Origin: Paramecium sonneborni
Lineage: Eukaryota > Ciliophora > Oligohymenophorea > Peniculida > Parameciidae
NCBI GenBank assembly: GCA_905182985.1
Contig: CAJJDN010000086.1
Coordinates: 74,072-138,071 of the forward strand
Length of the DNA: 64,000 nucleotides
Reading direction: 5' to 3'
The translations under genes and the position numbers were made by a program. Shown one piece after another: positions 26,101-37,029 of the stretch. The number at the start of each line of letters is the position of its first letter. The stretch's first letter is position 1. The notes under the pieces were generated by a model that saw nothing but the letters and a program-made list of their open reading frames with translations, was not told the DNA's origin and did not search any database.

Positions 26101-26395
26101 AACTTTTTCTACTTGAATCTCGAGTTTATAAAACTGCTAATTTAGGTGTTTACATATTTGAAGCTATTATATTCTCTTCATAGTTTGAATGAAAGGAATT
26201 AGGATTATGTAAATATTTAGCTTCTAAGCTTCTCGCACTCAATGTTCTACTAGCAACTTAGGGAAATAACGACGAATATTCTCTTTTTGACTCCCGTAAA
26301 CATTATCCCAAATATTATTATTCAAAGTCTTCATTCTACACAGCCCTTAATTCTATATCTTATTCTAAATCAAAACCATTTTAAAGATTAAACAT
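23138..26395 (-). CDS. Voltage/CNG-type K+ channel with cNBD-like tail
   Basis: An intronless 1085-aa frame starting MFNLQNGFDLEQDIEL. About 240 basic N-terminal residues precede six hydrophobic segments (e.g. FFRIILLILVPLEIAF and FGLLKFILSLLYILHLFSC). The pore has LYFAVVTMLTIGYGDM (about 420-434) with the K+ selectivity signature GYGD. After the last helix come a C-linker-like helical stretch and a cNBD-like beta region (about 585-665, starting FSEELRNALFKYI). The usual phosphate-binding cassette (GE.AL...R.A) is not visible, so nucleotide binding is uncertain. The tail has an acidic run (SSEDDDDDESDES), Gln-rich segments and basic residues. It is the first of three consecutive cyclic-nucleotide-signalling genes on this strand. 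Confidence 0.9.
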
Positions 26396-26939
26396 AAAAT
26401 AAATAATTCAGTTTCTAAAAAAACTAACATTATTAATTTAACAATTATATTACAATTCCTTCTATTATATTTTTATGGTTAAGAATTCATCATAATCAAT
26501 ACTACTAGTACTTAATAATAAAAAAAGAGCTTTCTTTAAAAAATCTTAATCAATAAATTGAAATATAAAATTACAAATTTCCTCTTGAGTAAAATCAAAT
26601 TTATCTTGACTTCATTTAATTATAAAACAGATAGAAATGATAAAGAACATGTAGGTATCATGATTTCTTAAAAAATAATTTTATTAAATGATTTTAAGTA
26701 GTAGTATATAAATTGTTACTCTAAAAATACTGAATTATTTTTAAGATAAAATTAATTGAGATAAAACTTAACTTAATTTAATATATTTTTGTAAGAATAA
26801 ATAAAAATTATTTAAAAGTTCCCTTTGAAGATAAAAGTATAAAATATTTTGAGTAATTGTATATCTATTGTGAAAAAGTACCTTTTGAATAATAGATTAT
26901 AAAATTATTATTAAAATATATATATAATCCGTTAGATTA
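26396..26939. other. Mostly non-coding spacer with one possible small gene
   Basis: An AT-rich spacer between the channel start (minus) and the DUF4485 gene (plus), so it should carry both promoters. Apart from the weak minus-strand candidate at 26407-26615 I see no convincing coding frame, RNA gene or repeat. Confidence 0.5.
26407..26615 (-). CDS. Possible small gene fragment (about 65 aa)
   Basis: A minus-strand frame encodes DKFDFTQEEICNFIFQFI, followed by DQDFLKKALFLLL and SSIDYDEFL, and ends FFRN before TGA. The codons are strongly coding-like, and the hydrophobic pattern resembles a LisH-type helix pair. The obvious ATG (26615) is one frame off, so a short 5' intron or a one-base error is required. 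It ends 11 bp before the channel start codon. This is a weak call. Confidence 0.3.
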
Positions 26940-27509
26940 ATGAATTCTCCAAGTATAGAGACCCTTGATCAAGAATTGAGTGAAGCAATAAATAAAATAT
27001 ATAATGGTTGCTAGAAAATCAATGCAAAACATTTAAAGATAAGAATTTTGTAATGGTTGGATAAAGTGAGAACTCCAACACATAATTTTATTTGGAAATA
27101 GAATTCTTTGTTATATGCACGTGTTCTTTTAGAAATGACTCTAGAGTAACAATTAGATAAGCCATTTAGAGGTGTTCCTCCAGATGGTCCATTACCTCGT
27201 TTTGATAAATTTGAAGTCGTAATATGATCAATCTTATTCCAAAAGCCTTAACATATATGGTAGAAAATCAAATAAATATCTATGTAATAACCTATGTCCC
27301 CTAGAAAACCTTTAGGCATGCTTATCAATAGAAATTTCACTCCAAAATTAAAAACTGAACCAATCCAATACAAATCTAATAAATTTCATAATAGTCAGAA
27401 GTCTTAAAAATGGGATTAGATTAAAGAAACATTAGAAGGAGCAAATAAAAACATGTTAGAATTTAAGTAATTCTTAGAAAATATTTAAACTGATAAACTA
27501 TTTGTATGA
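26940..27509 (+). CDS. DUF4485-domain protein (180 aa)
   Basis: Starts MNSPSIETLDQEL. One 27-nt intron (GTAATATGATC...AAAAG) gives exactly 180 codons. Residues about 5-90 match the DUF4485 pattern: helical, then RILQWLDKVRTPTHNFIWKQ, then LDKPFRGVPPDGPLPRF. DUF4485 is found in centrosomal/basal-body proteins such as CEP112, although its biochemical role is unknown. The remaining half is basic, with Pro/Ser (MSPRKPLG) and a short helix at the end. Given the host it may be a basal-body or ciliary component; that is inference. Confidence 0.75.
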
Positions 27510-27687
27510 TTATTTTTAATAATTACTTATTATCAAATTTACTAAATAAGATATAAATATTTGATGCCAATAATCAAACCAATTATAGATATAGTATTTT
27601 AATTTTAAGTGAATAATGATAAAACAAATTAGATGATGAAATTTCATTATAAATTAATAATATATTTTAACAACATTTTTAAAGTGA

Positions 27688-28373
27688 ATGCCTCCATTTA
27701 CACCAGATGCGCGTAATTTGGGTGGTAGAAATATGATATCTTAATAAATATGGAATCATTTATAATAGTTAAAGGAAATATCATAACAAATTCCTTAGAT
27801 TTTAATTTCACCACGTAAACTTCCAAATTCACCAAAACAAAGTATCTAACCTATAAATTTCAAAAGAGTTAATAGAAAATAAGATTACTTACTTTATCCA
27901 ACTTATTTATTTAGACGTAAAACAGCATCAGAAAGTTTTACATCATTGAGTCCTTAAAATATTAGAGATGAAACATAATTAATTTTTTAAGAACCACTTT
28001 TAAGAAGATAAAAAAATATGAGATCTCCTCAAAAGATTTTTCCATTTAGCACAATTTAATTAGGAGCCTTATATAAAATTAAAGCTAATAATGTAAAAAT
28101 GAATAAAAAGAATGATTAAATGTAAGTTTATTTCAATTTCATTTTTTTAGACCATGGTATGAAATAGAAATGATAGTTAAAGATTTTAACAATACCTATG
28201 AAGAATTATTGAATGAAATCTAATAAATAATTATAGAATTTGGAATATACAGTGCATGTGATTATCAAATTTTGATTCAAATGATTTTAAGATTGAAACC
28301 CCAAGTACCCAGAATGGATTTACTAAATATTTTTAATGAATTGATTATAAAGCAATAATTATAACTGTCTTGA
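27688..28373 (+). CDS. Hypothetical protein (218 aa)
   Basis: Starts MPPFTPDARNLGGRNM. One 29-nt intron (GTAAGTTTATTTC...TTTAG) gives exactly 218 codons. The first 135 residues are basic and Ser/Pro-rich with repeated SP sites (LISPRKLPNSPKQ, MRSPQKIFPF), suggesting a phosphorylated disordered region. The C-terminal 75 residues are helical (EIEMIVKDFNNTYEELLNEI). No family recognised. Its 3' end overlaps the open frame of the decayed membrane-protein copy that follows. Confidence 0.65.
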
Positions 28374-29457
28374 AAAATTTTAATTAATAGGAATATGTTA
28401 ATACAATAATTGTAAGTCTAACATACAAATTTGTACTCTCAATACAACAGTTAACATTATTGTTCAATTAAATAATGATTTCATGGTTGTACATGAAGAT
28501 TATGATCATCCTTTCTATGATTATGTGAATATATTACAATATAAGTAATCTAAATAATAGTATTTTAAATTAGTACATAAAGTTCTTACTTTTATTATTT
28601 AATAATTTTATTAAATTAAGTTTTATGGGTTCAATCAGAAACATCTTTATTAAAAGAAAAAAGTTTAGCTTAAATCTGGACTTATGATTAATATCAATAC
28701 AGCTTCACTAAAAAAGGAATATATTAATATATTATCAAAAATTAAGGTTCATTTTTCGAGTAAAATAACATTCGTTAATTCATTCAGAAGTATAATCTTA
28801 ATTATCGAATTAATCTTTGTTATAATCGGATCACTTTTATCAATTCATTAAATAATATAAAAAATTTCAAAAGAATCAACAGCCTTTCGTTTAATTTAGT
28901 AAAATATTAAAAGTCATTTATTTAAAAAAATAAAATATTATTCCTATTAAATTTAAAAGAAAAATCTATTTAAGAAAATTGAAACGGAAAAAGCTTCAAA
29001 AAAAGAGAGTCCAAATGGACTTACATATGAATGCTTTTTTACAGGTAGTAAATAATAAGGAATGGATAAATTAAATAAATGATGATATAAATGCCATCTA
29101 AGTAAGAATTAATAAATATAATAAAAATGATAAAAAAAATGTTTCAACCTTATGGAATTTAAAAAAATTAATATCCTATAAGTTTTTGAGACTCTTTTAA
29201 TTATAAGAATTTGAATGAATTAGATCATAAATTGGATAGATATGATGATGATAATAATTTTAGTTAATAAGAAGGATATGGATAATTAATATTAACAAAT
29301 GCAGAAAATCTTACAGGTTTATTTAAAAATTGAAAAATAGATGATATTGATTTATTTTAGAGCATCGATAGTAAACAAAAGGATAATGGATTAATAATAT
29401 TTTATAGAATCATGAATAAATATAGAAAAAAATAATAAATAAATAAAAAGTATTTAA
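28345..29457 (+). pseudogene. Truncated, decayed copy of a ciliate two-TM protein
   Basis: An open frame (28345-29082) with no start methionine at its head encodes an ectodomain-like segment with Cys (GICQYNNCKSNIQICTLNTT). After it come KEYINILSKIKVHFSSKI, a hydrophobic helix SIILIIELIFVIIGSLL and a basic tail ending GMDKLNK. Beyond its TGA, coding-like pieces continue in shifted frames with further TGAs (e.g. NELDHKLDRYDDDNNFSQQ and DSKQKDNGLIIFYRIMNKYR). The order matches the second half of the intact family member at 29458-31716, which converges on it. The N-terminal half and first membrane helix are absent, so I read this as a pseudogene; undetected introns could rescue part of the 3' end. 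Confidence 0.55.
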
Positions 29458-31716
29458 TCATGTATTTGGATTAAACATTTTAGCATATACATTTTACTCT
29501 TTTTACTACATTGCTCCTCTACGATGAGGTGTCTTTATTTATACTTATGTACTATTCTTGGATTAAAAATCAATTAATTTAGACAATTTAAATATTAATT
29601 GCAATTCAGGTCCTAATTTTTCGATTAATTATTTGCTAACATTATTTGTTTTATTTTATATATCATTCTCACTCTATCTTAGAACATCATCATATGACTA
29701 AAAATATATAAATTTAAAATTAAATTACATTATATATTTTAGCATACAATAAATAATTATCCTAATCACCATTTTCTTTCTCATTATTCAATTATAATTA
29801 TAATAAATCTCTTGTAGGTTAAGTAGCTGTGTCATCTAAAGTTATTTAAGGTTTAGGAGTAAATCCAAACATTAATTATTAATGATATGATAATACAACT
29901 TCCTTTAATTTAATCATTTCATTCATATTTTAAACTATATTATAAATATCTATTTATTCAGCTACTTATTACATTCCTTTATTTATTAATATTATTTTTG
30001 GTTATTTAGAAAATAATCTATTACAAGTAATTAAATTCATTAAAATTTTTAATGATAAATATATTGGTTTTGCTCTGCTTATTATTGATTTTATCTATTT
30101 CTCAAAATATTCTAAACCGGATTTACAATTTAATTATATTGCTAAAATCTATTAATCTTTAATAATTCTTGAACTCTCCTTTTTTTATTGAGTTTATATA
30201 TTATTTTATTTAAAAACTGTTAAATATTATACAACTGCCTTAAGTTTTTTCACTCCATTTAATTTCTTTATTTCTTAATTATTTTCTTACTAATGTATCA
30301 AAGTTTAATTAATTGTTTAAGGTTTATCCTCCTCATCAGAATTATTTACTGATGAACCAGGTTCTTTTTATAAACGTTACTATTATTATAATGCCACATT
30401 TATCAATTCTAGTTTCTCTTATTATTATCTCAATTTCTCAGTATTATCTAATGAAAATTCATATACTCTATTTGCTAATTCAATCATCACTTAAAATAGT
30501 TAAACATTATTACTTTATAATTTATTGTATAATGTCACAATTATTCCAACAAAAAAAAATAAAATTTATTGCATTCCTCCTAAATTCGATAACATTTCAT
30601 CAAACTTCATATAATTTCTTTTTATCGTTGTTTTGAATGGACTTCTCTTAAAATTAATCTAAACATATTAATTTGAATTTCCTATTTCAGAAATCACCTT
30701 AGTTTCTAACTATTCAATTGCAAATATATCACTTATAACATTTTCACTATAAATATTAACTTTTAAATATAACCTCAACGGCATCAAACTGTTATCTTAA
30801 ACTATATGATAATGTTTTAAATAGACATCAATTGTTTTACCAATTTAATTTGGAATGAATGTATACTATATAGAATCATCCAAATATAATTGCTTATAAT
30901 TATCATCTGATTTATAAGGATTTATTATAGAGTTAATGTTATAAATTTAGAATTTAAAACTTCCATGCTTTCCAAAATATTCATCTAATTGTTCTTAGTT
31001 TGCACATTCATATCCATTTTTTATTGCTTCTTACTAATTACATTTACTTATAACTATTTATAAATACAAAAACTCCTCACCTAAATTTTAAACTATATTT
31101 TACTTATGTGTGTGCCACCTAACTAGAAATTAGCTTCTTCCCTAATATATTCATTTCTTTTACACTGGGCATAGATAATCCGATAAAGATGATGAATTAA
31201 AGTGCAATTAAGAAAAATCACTTCCTTCTTCTTTAAAGTATTTCTCGAATCGGTATTCTGTACATTAAACTAATTCAATTTCCTTTGATATTGAATCTTA
31301 AGAACCATTCTGATATCGAAAGTTATATCTAACAATTTAGAACATTTCTTATACTTCTATATGAGAGACATGTTGAAAAAAGGATTCTTAATAAAGTTTT
31401 CTTACTATATTGCCATAGCAAATAGTAATTATTTATTTGTTATTGTAGCATTTGATATTTTTGGATCATACTCAGTTATGGAGACTGCGTTCAATTATTC
31501 TTTATTGAGAAATGAACTAAAACTATATGAAAATTGCCATATCAAAACTCCAATAACAAGAATTGACATTAAACCACCTAAACCTGACCTATATGTCGAT
31601 TATTAATTCATTCTTAAAGTAATTTAGTATCCAAATATGTCCACTATCCTTAATTCTAAATTAATTTAATTATCATACATTGAATAAATTTTTCCATTAT
31701 AATTATTATTAAGCAT
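29458..31716 (-). CDS. Ciliate-specific two-TM protein
   Basis: A 725-aa protein after introns of 26, 24 and 31 nt. It starts MLNNNYNGKIYSMYDN. The first membrane helix follows a GG pair (GGLMSILVIGVLIWQF, about 60-76). A long ectodomain has paired Cys (VQCTEYRFEKYF, DYLCPGRSQF, VISKCNQQEA, NGYECANQEQ). The second membrane region follows LGG (LGGMQQILFFFVGIIVTLY). A Gln-rich cytoplasmic tail ends MFNPNT. I recognise this layout as a large uncharacterised family of ciliate transmembrane proteins. A third member starts at 63273. Function is unknown; the ectodomain suggests a surface or vesicle protein. Confidence 0.7.
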
Positions 31717-31833
31717 ATTTAATTTAAACTCAATAAAATAAAAAAATAACGCATTGATTTAAACAGTCATAATGTATTAATTAATATATACATATTTTAA
31801 AATAATAAATAATTTTAAAAATTAAAATCTTCA

Positions 31834-31980
31834 ATGACTTATCATCAAAAAAATAATGAAATTTATCTTAATATTTCCGACATAATAAGAGAAGAGATAC
31901 GAAAATTATTTTTAAAGATACATAAAAGGATTCAATAAACTGAAGATTAAAATTATTTGATTTTATAAGATGATAATTGA
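31834..31980 (+). CDS. Possible micro-gene (48 aa)
   Basis: A complete frame MTYHQKNNEIYLNISDII... ending LQDDN, charged and helical, with purine-first codons. It sits alone in a 373-bp spacer between two minus-strand genes. An ORF of this length can arise by chance because only TGA stops translation, so support is weak. The rest of 31717-32089 is A/T-rich with no visible feature. Confidence 0.3.
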
Positions 31981-32089
31981 AAATAAGTATAAATTTATCT
32001 TTTTCTTAATTAATAAACTAAAAAATCACATTTTAAATAAAAAAATTAATTAAAAATATAAATGATAAAAAATAATATCAATAAAATAA

Positions 32090-34087
32090 TCAAATACACC
32101 TCAATTTTTTAGCATTTGATAGCTGATTATTAAATACTTCTAAATCATTCATAATTTTTAAATGATCATTAAAGTACTTTGTGTCTTGTTATATTTATTG
32201 CTTGATTGTCTGAAACTTGTTACTACGAACCATAAAATGAATTTCGTCTATTAATTAATTTCTATGTAAAGAAATAAGTTTCAAATCTTGTAATAAAATA
32301 TCTTCCCATGATATAGTTGCAGCTGGTTTAACATAATCATAATGAATAGTAGGTAAATAAGTAAAAGTAACTTTATTTTAATTTTCTATTAATTTGATAT
32401 TAAATTAATATTTCTTTGATAAATGTTCTCGTATTTATGGACAATAAAAGAATTATCCTTAAAGAGTAGTACTTTTAATAGACTACTACAATTTTCCATC
32501 TTCATAATATATAAATTCAAAAATATATGGAAATGGTTATTCTTATGCTAAAATATCAATAAGAAAAATTTTAACAAGTGAAGGTTTTGCTAAAAAGGAG
32601 TATTAAGATTTATCATAAGAAGTCTACTAAAATTAAAAGTGTTTTTCCTTTTTTAATATAAAATCAAATTTCACTAAAGGCAAAACAGATTTAGTGAAGT
32701 CTTCATTTGATAATTTAATTTCTAAATGTCTAATGCAGCATGCTATAATAATATCTTTCTATTATTTTTAAAATTAAAGATTTGAAACTTTATCTATATC
32801 ACCATCATATTTATTCACATATTCTTAATAAAGTTCATAAATTTCTAATTTATTTTGAATGAATCTAAGATCGTTGAATATAATTCTAATTTTATTCTTA
32901 TAATGTTGAAAATTGTTTGCAAGGAATTTCAATTAAGATTCAATAAAATAATCTTCCTTTGTATCTGAAAATAATCTTTCCTTTTTATCACTCATGAATT
33001 AATCGTATTCTTCTTATAGATATTGAGGAATATTAGATTACATTTCAAAAGGAATAATTTAATTTTATTCACACCATGATCTAACAGCTGGTATTCTATA
33101 AACAAATCTTAAAAATGTAATTCTTTATCTTAATCTTATAACATTACTATGATCCTTATCTTATTTTAATTTATCTAATCTACCTGTAATTTTAGTATGA
33201 AATAACATTTCTGATAATTCAATCTATTTTACCCAACAATATGATAATAAAATCCTTTATAAATAATATAAACCATTTGCCTTATTTGGTGATAATTTAA
33301 TTGTTTCAAGTCCATTACAAAATTCTTATAATTTTTGTAAAATTTTTGTTGATTATTATGTAAATTTATCATTCTTTTCAAATTTTTCAGCTTACTTATC
33401 AAGTAATTTGATAAGTTAAGTCTTTTTCAATCTAAAAAAGATTTCATTTAATTCATTTTTTAAATCCTGTCTCTATAACCAGATAATATCCAACAATTAA
33501 TGAAGAATTTCTTTAAGTTTACATTCTTATGGTAATTCTTTATTCCATTAATTTTCTTTAATATTATACAACATTAAATACCAATTAATACCATCTAATA
33601 AAGCATCTTCTACCATTAAAGTAAGTTTGTATTATTTATCTCTCACATTTTAACTTTTTATAAAATTAATAACAAATGGAATCCCTTTAGATATTCTTAT
33701 AATACATAGTAGTTTTTTCTTTACTTCTATAAGTATTTCTCTATTCTTTTCTACTTCCTCATCTTCTTTTACTTTCTAATATTTGATTCTTTCTTACAAT
33801 TAAGAACGAGGCTCTGTTTTTTTCTTAATTTTCAAACAAATTCTTTATGCTTTATTATAAAAAGAATTGATTAACTCTTTTGTTTCTTGGAATTCAGGAG
33901 AAACTTATAAGATTTCATTTTATTATTCACATTATTTTTTAAGGTCATCAAATATTTAAGTTGTAAATAACTCAGTATTTGTTATGGCTAATTTTTGATT
34001 CTGAAACCAAGTTTATATTTATTTTAAATTGCATACTCTATCATTTGTTGATAATTCATGAAATGAGGTAGATTCATCATCATCCAT
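32090..34087 (-). CDS. Hypothetical protein (665 aa)
   Basis: Intronless, exactly 666 codons, starting MDDDESTSFHELSTNDRV and ending KKLRCI. It is strongly helical, Lys/Gln/Leu-rich, with scattered conserved-looking Trp (INWYLMLYNIKENQWNKEL, VRSWCEQNQIIPFE). The hydrophobic/charged alternation suggests a helical-repeat or long coiled scaffold. No catalytic motif, membrane segment or signal peptide. The long uninterrupted frame and codon pattern make it a confident gene of unknown function. Confidence 0.7.
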
Positions 34088-34738
34088 AGTTTCTATAAAA
34101 ATCAATGAAAATCATTATGTACCAATTTTTTATATTTATAATCCAAATGAATTCAATGATAATTGTTTATTTCTTATTTATATAATAATATTTATAAATA
34201 AATTATATATGATAATTGTTTATTTAAATACATTATCCTAAAATACACTTAATTTTTAGAATCTCTAAATTATTTTAGATAAGTAATTCATTTATTGTAA
34301 TTTTTTGATTCAAATTAATGAGATTTAATTATGTAGAATTTTGAGTTTGAATAATTTAAGGAAACAATAATTATCTAACTAACATGGATCTATTAAAATC
34401 AAAGATATAAACTATATTAATTATGTTAATATTAAAACAATTGAAAATTGAATTTAAATATTGTTATTTCAATAGATAAACTCATTTTATTGCCATTTTC
34501 AAAATATGTGATATGTAACATGATATAATTTGGAAGGATTAATAATTTTTAGAATTGAATTAATAATATCTTTTAATAGTATAAGAATAAAAAATATGAA
34601 TGGAATTATTATACTTTTTAATTTTAATACATAAATAAGAAAATATAAAATTTCTGTTTAATATTTAGATTGTTAATAATAATATATAAATTTGATTAAT
34701 AGTATTAAATTTAGAAATGTATTTTATAGAATTAATAA
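34088..34738. other. Spacer, AT-rich, no clear gene
   Basis: About 650 bp of low-complexity A/T sequence. One 71-codon plus-strand frame (34384-34599, starting MDLLKSKIQTILIM) exists, but chance frames of this size are expected with a single stop codon. From 34565 onward the sequence is duplicated at 35632. Confidence 0.4.
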
Positions 34739-35196
34739 TCATTAAATTACTTGCCACTCATCTTATTCATGTTTAATTATGTCTTCACAAGTAATGATTT
34801 CAGCTTAACTATCTTTAATTGATTCCGGTGATTAAAGGAATGTATCAATCAGATTTGCCAAATCTACATAATAATCAATCATATTTACTTTATTTTTTTT
34901 CTTACTCTTATTCCTCATTAACTGTCAACAATACATCATTAATAGCTGCTGATACCGTTTCATTAAAGTTAATTAAAAAATTAGTGATTTCTTAAAATAC
35001 TTCTGCACATCCTTATAATTATTATACTTAATCACATTTTTCTAAATATGTTGAAACTTTTCCCAAAGCCAAAGAACCTATAACTCCTCCAAACTAATCA
35101 TAATTAATATTTAATACTAGCCACTTCAATGAGATATTAGGAATTATAACATTCCATGGTAATGCAGATTTTCCAACTAATGCATGATAAATAACT
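34565..35196. repeat. 632-bp direct duplication (copy 1) beside N gap
   Basis: Identical as far as I can read to 35632-36263 (offset 1067). It ends exactly at the N run. Best explained as a contig end repeated on both sides of a scaffold gap rather than a biological duplication. Confidence 0.85.
34739..35196 (-). pseudogene. C-terminal fragment duplicated by assembly
   Basis: Identical to the last part of the 380-aa gene at 35806-37029, including its 25-nt intron (GTAAATATG...ATGTAG) and stop. The upstream part is replaced by N. It is probably the same gene seen twice, not a real second locus. Confidence 0.7.
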
Positions 35197-35631
35197 NNNN
35201 NNNNNNNNNNNNNNNNNNNNNNNNNNNNNNNNNNNNNNNNNNNNNNNNNNNNNNNNNNNNNNNNNNNNNNNNNNNNNNNNNNNNNNNNNNNNNNNNNNNN
35301 NNNNNNNNNNNNNNNNNNNNNNNNNNNNNNNNNNNNNNNNNNNNNNNNNNNNNNNNNNNNNNNNNNNNNNNNNNNNNNNNNNNNNNNNNNNNNNNNNNNN
35401 NNNNNNNNNNNNNNNNNNNNNNNNNNNNNNNNNNNNNNNNNNNNNNNNNNNNNNNNNNNNNNNNNNNNNNNNNNNNNNNNNNNNNNNNNNNNNNNNNNNN
35501 NNNNNNNNNNNNNNNNNNNNNNNNNNNNNNNNNNNNNNNNNNNNNNNNNNNNNNNNNNNNNNNNNNNNNNNNNNNNNNNNNNNNNNNNNNNNNNNNNNNN
35601 NNNNNNNNNNNNNNNNNNNNNNNNNNNNNNN
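35197..35631. other. Assembly gap (435 N)
   Basis: A run of 435 N. Any ORF called across it is meaningless. Because both flanks carry the same 632 bp, the true gap may be zero or negative. Confidence 0.98.
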
Positions 35632-36263
35632 AATATCTTTTAATAGTATAAGAATAAAAAATATGAATGGAATTATTATACTTTTTAATTTTAATACATA
35701 AATAAGAAAATATAAAATTTCTGTTTAATATTTAGATTGTTAATAATAATATATAAATTTGATTAATAGTATTAAATTTAGAAATGTATTTTATAGAATT
35801 AATAATCATTAAATTACTTGCCACTCATCTTATTCATGTTTAATTATGTCTTCACAAGTAATGATTTCAGCTTAACTATCTTTAATTGATTCCGGTGATT
35901 AAAGGAATGTATCAATCAGATTTGCCAAATCTACATAATAATCAATCATATTTACTTTATTTTTTTTCTTACTCTTATTCCTCATTAACTGTCAACAATA
36001 CATCATTAATAGCTGCTGATACCGTTTCATTAAAGTTAATTAAAAAATTAGTGATTTCTTAAAATACTTCTGCACATCCTTATAATTATTATACTTAATC
36101 ACATTTTTCTAAATATGTTGAAACTTTTCCCAAAGCCAAAGAACCTATAACTCCTCCAAACTAATCATAATTAATATTTAATACTAGCCACTTCAATGAG
36201 ATATTAGGAATTATAACATTCCATGGTAATGCAGATTTTCCAACTAATGCATGATAAATAACT
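35632..36263. repeat. 632-bp direct duplication (copy 2)
   Basis: Second copy of 34565-35196. It starts on the first base after the N run and continues seamlessly into the rest of the 380-aa gene, so this is the side to trust. Confidence 0.85.
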
Positions 36264-37029
36264 AAAGCTGCACCATATGATAAATTAGATTCTGATAATC
36301 CATTTGAATACAAATACTTTCCAAATTTCTCAGCTCCTTAGGCTAACATCTTAATTAATATATGTTTTGAATATGTCTAACATATATAAATTATTAATAT
36401 TACCTTATAATCAAAATCATCAGATGGACTAAGAATTCCTTTAATTTCAGCTGTTAATTAAGCTTCTTTAATTTTTCCAGAGGGATTCCATAATTCATAT
36501 AACTAAACTCTTGTAATATTGTCAACAGCTATTTCAATTTAAAGATTCCAATAAGCTATTGAACTAGCTAAATCATTTAATGCTCCAAAAGTCTTATTGT
36601 CTAATTTCAATTTCTCCACATCCAAATCTTAAGGAATTCCATAATGTCTAATTAATATCAAATTCTAATATGGTTTGATTATCAGTTCTGAAAATAAACC
36701 CAATATTTCTATGTCAACCAATTAGATGAATTTATAAATTGCTAATTTCCTCTAATTTCTATCACTTACTTTGGCTGGCTAATATTTATAAAATCATTAT
36801 ATGATACTATATAATTTTAAAAAGCTTGTTTTCTTAATGGTTAATAAAATGATGACAGATAGGGTGGCAATTAAAGATTAAAATCAACAGTATTTGTTTT
36901 AGTTGTTATGAATTATCGTATTTCATCTAAATCATCAAATTAAGGGTATTAACTTTGGAATTAACTTTACATTGTTATTTTTTAAATAATATTTTAATTA
37001 ATATTATAATTATTTTTTAATTCATTCAT
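35806..37029 (-). CDS. Hypothetical protein (380 aa), mostly helical
   Basis: Introns of 29, 27 and 25 nt give exactly 380 codons from the ATG at 37029. That ATG overlaps the TGA of the upstream gene (ATGA), so the next in-frame ATG at 36972 (MQSQFQSQYPQFDD) is an equally good start and leaves a 53-bp spacer. The middle reads as a compact helical domain (LVDIEILGLFSELIIKPYQN, YGAALVIYHALVGKSALPW). An amphipathic C-terminus ends EQDEWQVIQ. No family recognised; no signal peptide. Confidence 0.65.

Noticed and set aside
31361..31606. 81-aa plus-strand ORF over the two-TM gene
   Set aside because: It is antisense to a well-supported minus-strand gene whose introns restore an exact frame.
35184..35651. 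155-aa ORF made almost only of unknown residues
   Set aside because: It spans the N gap and has no sequence behind it.
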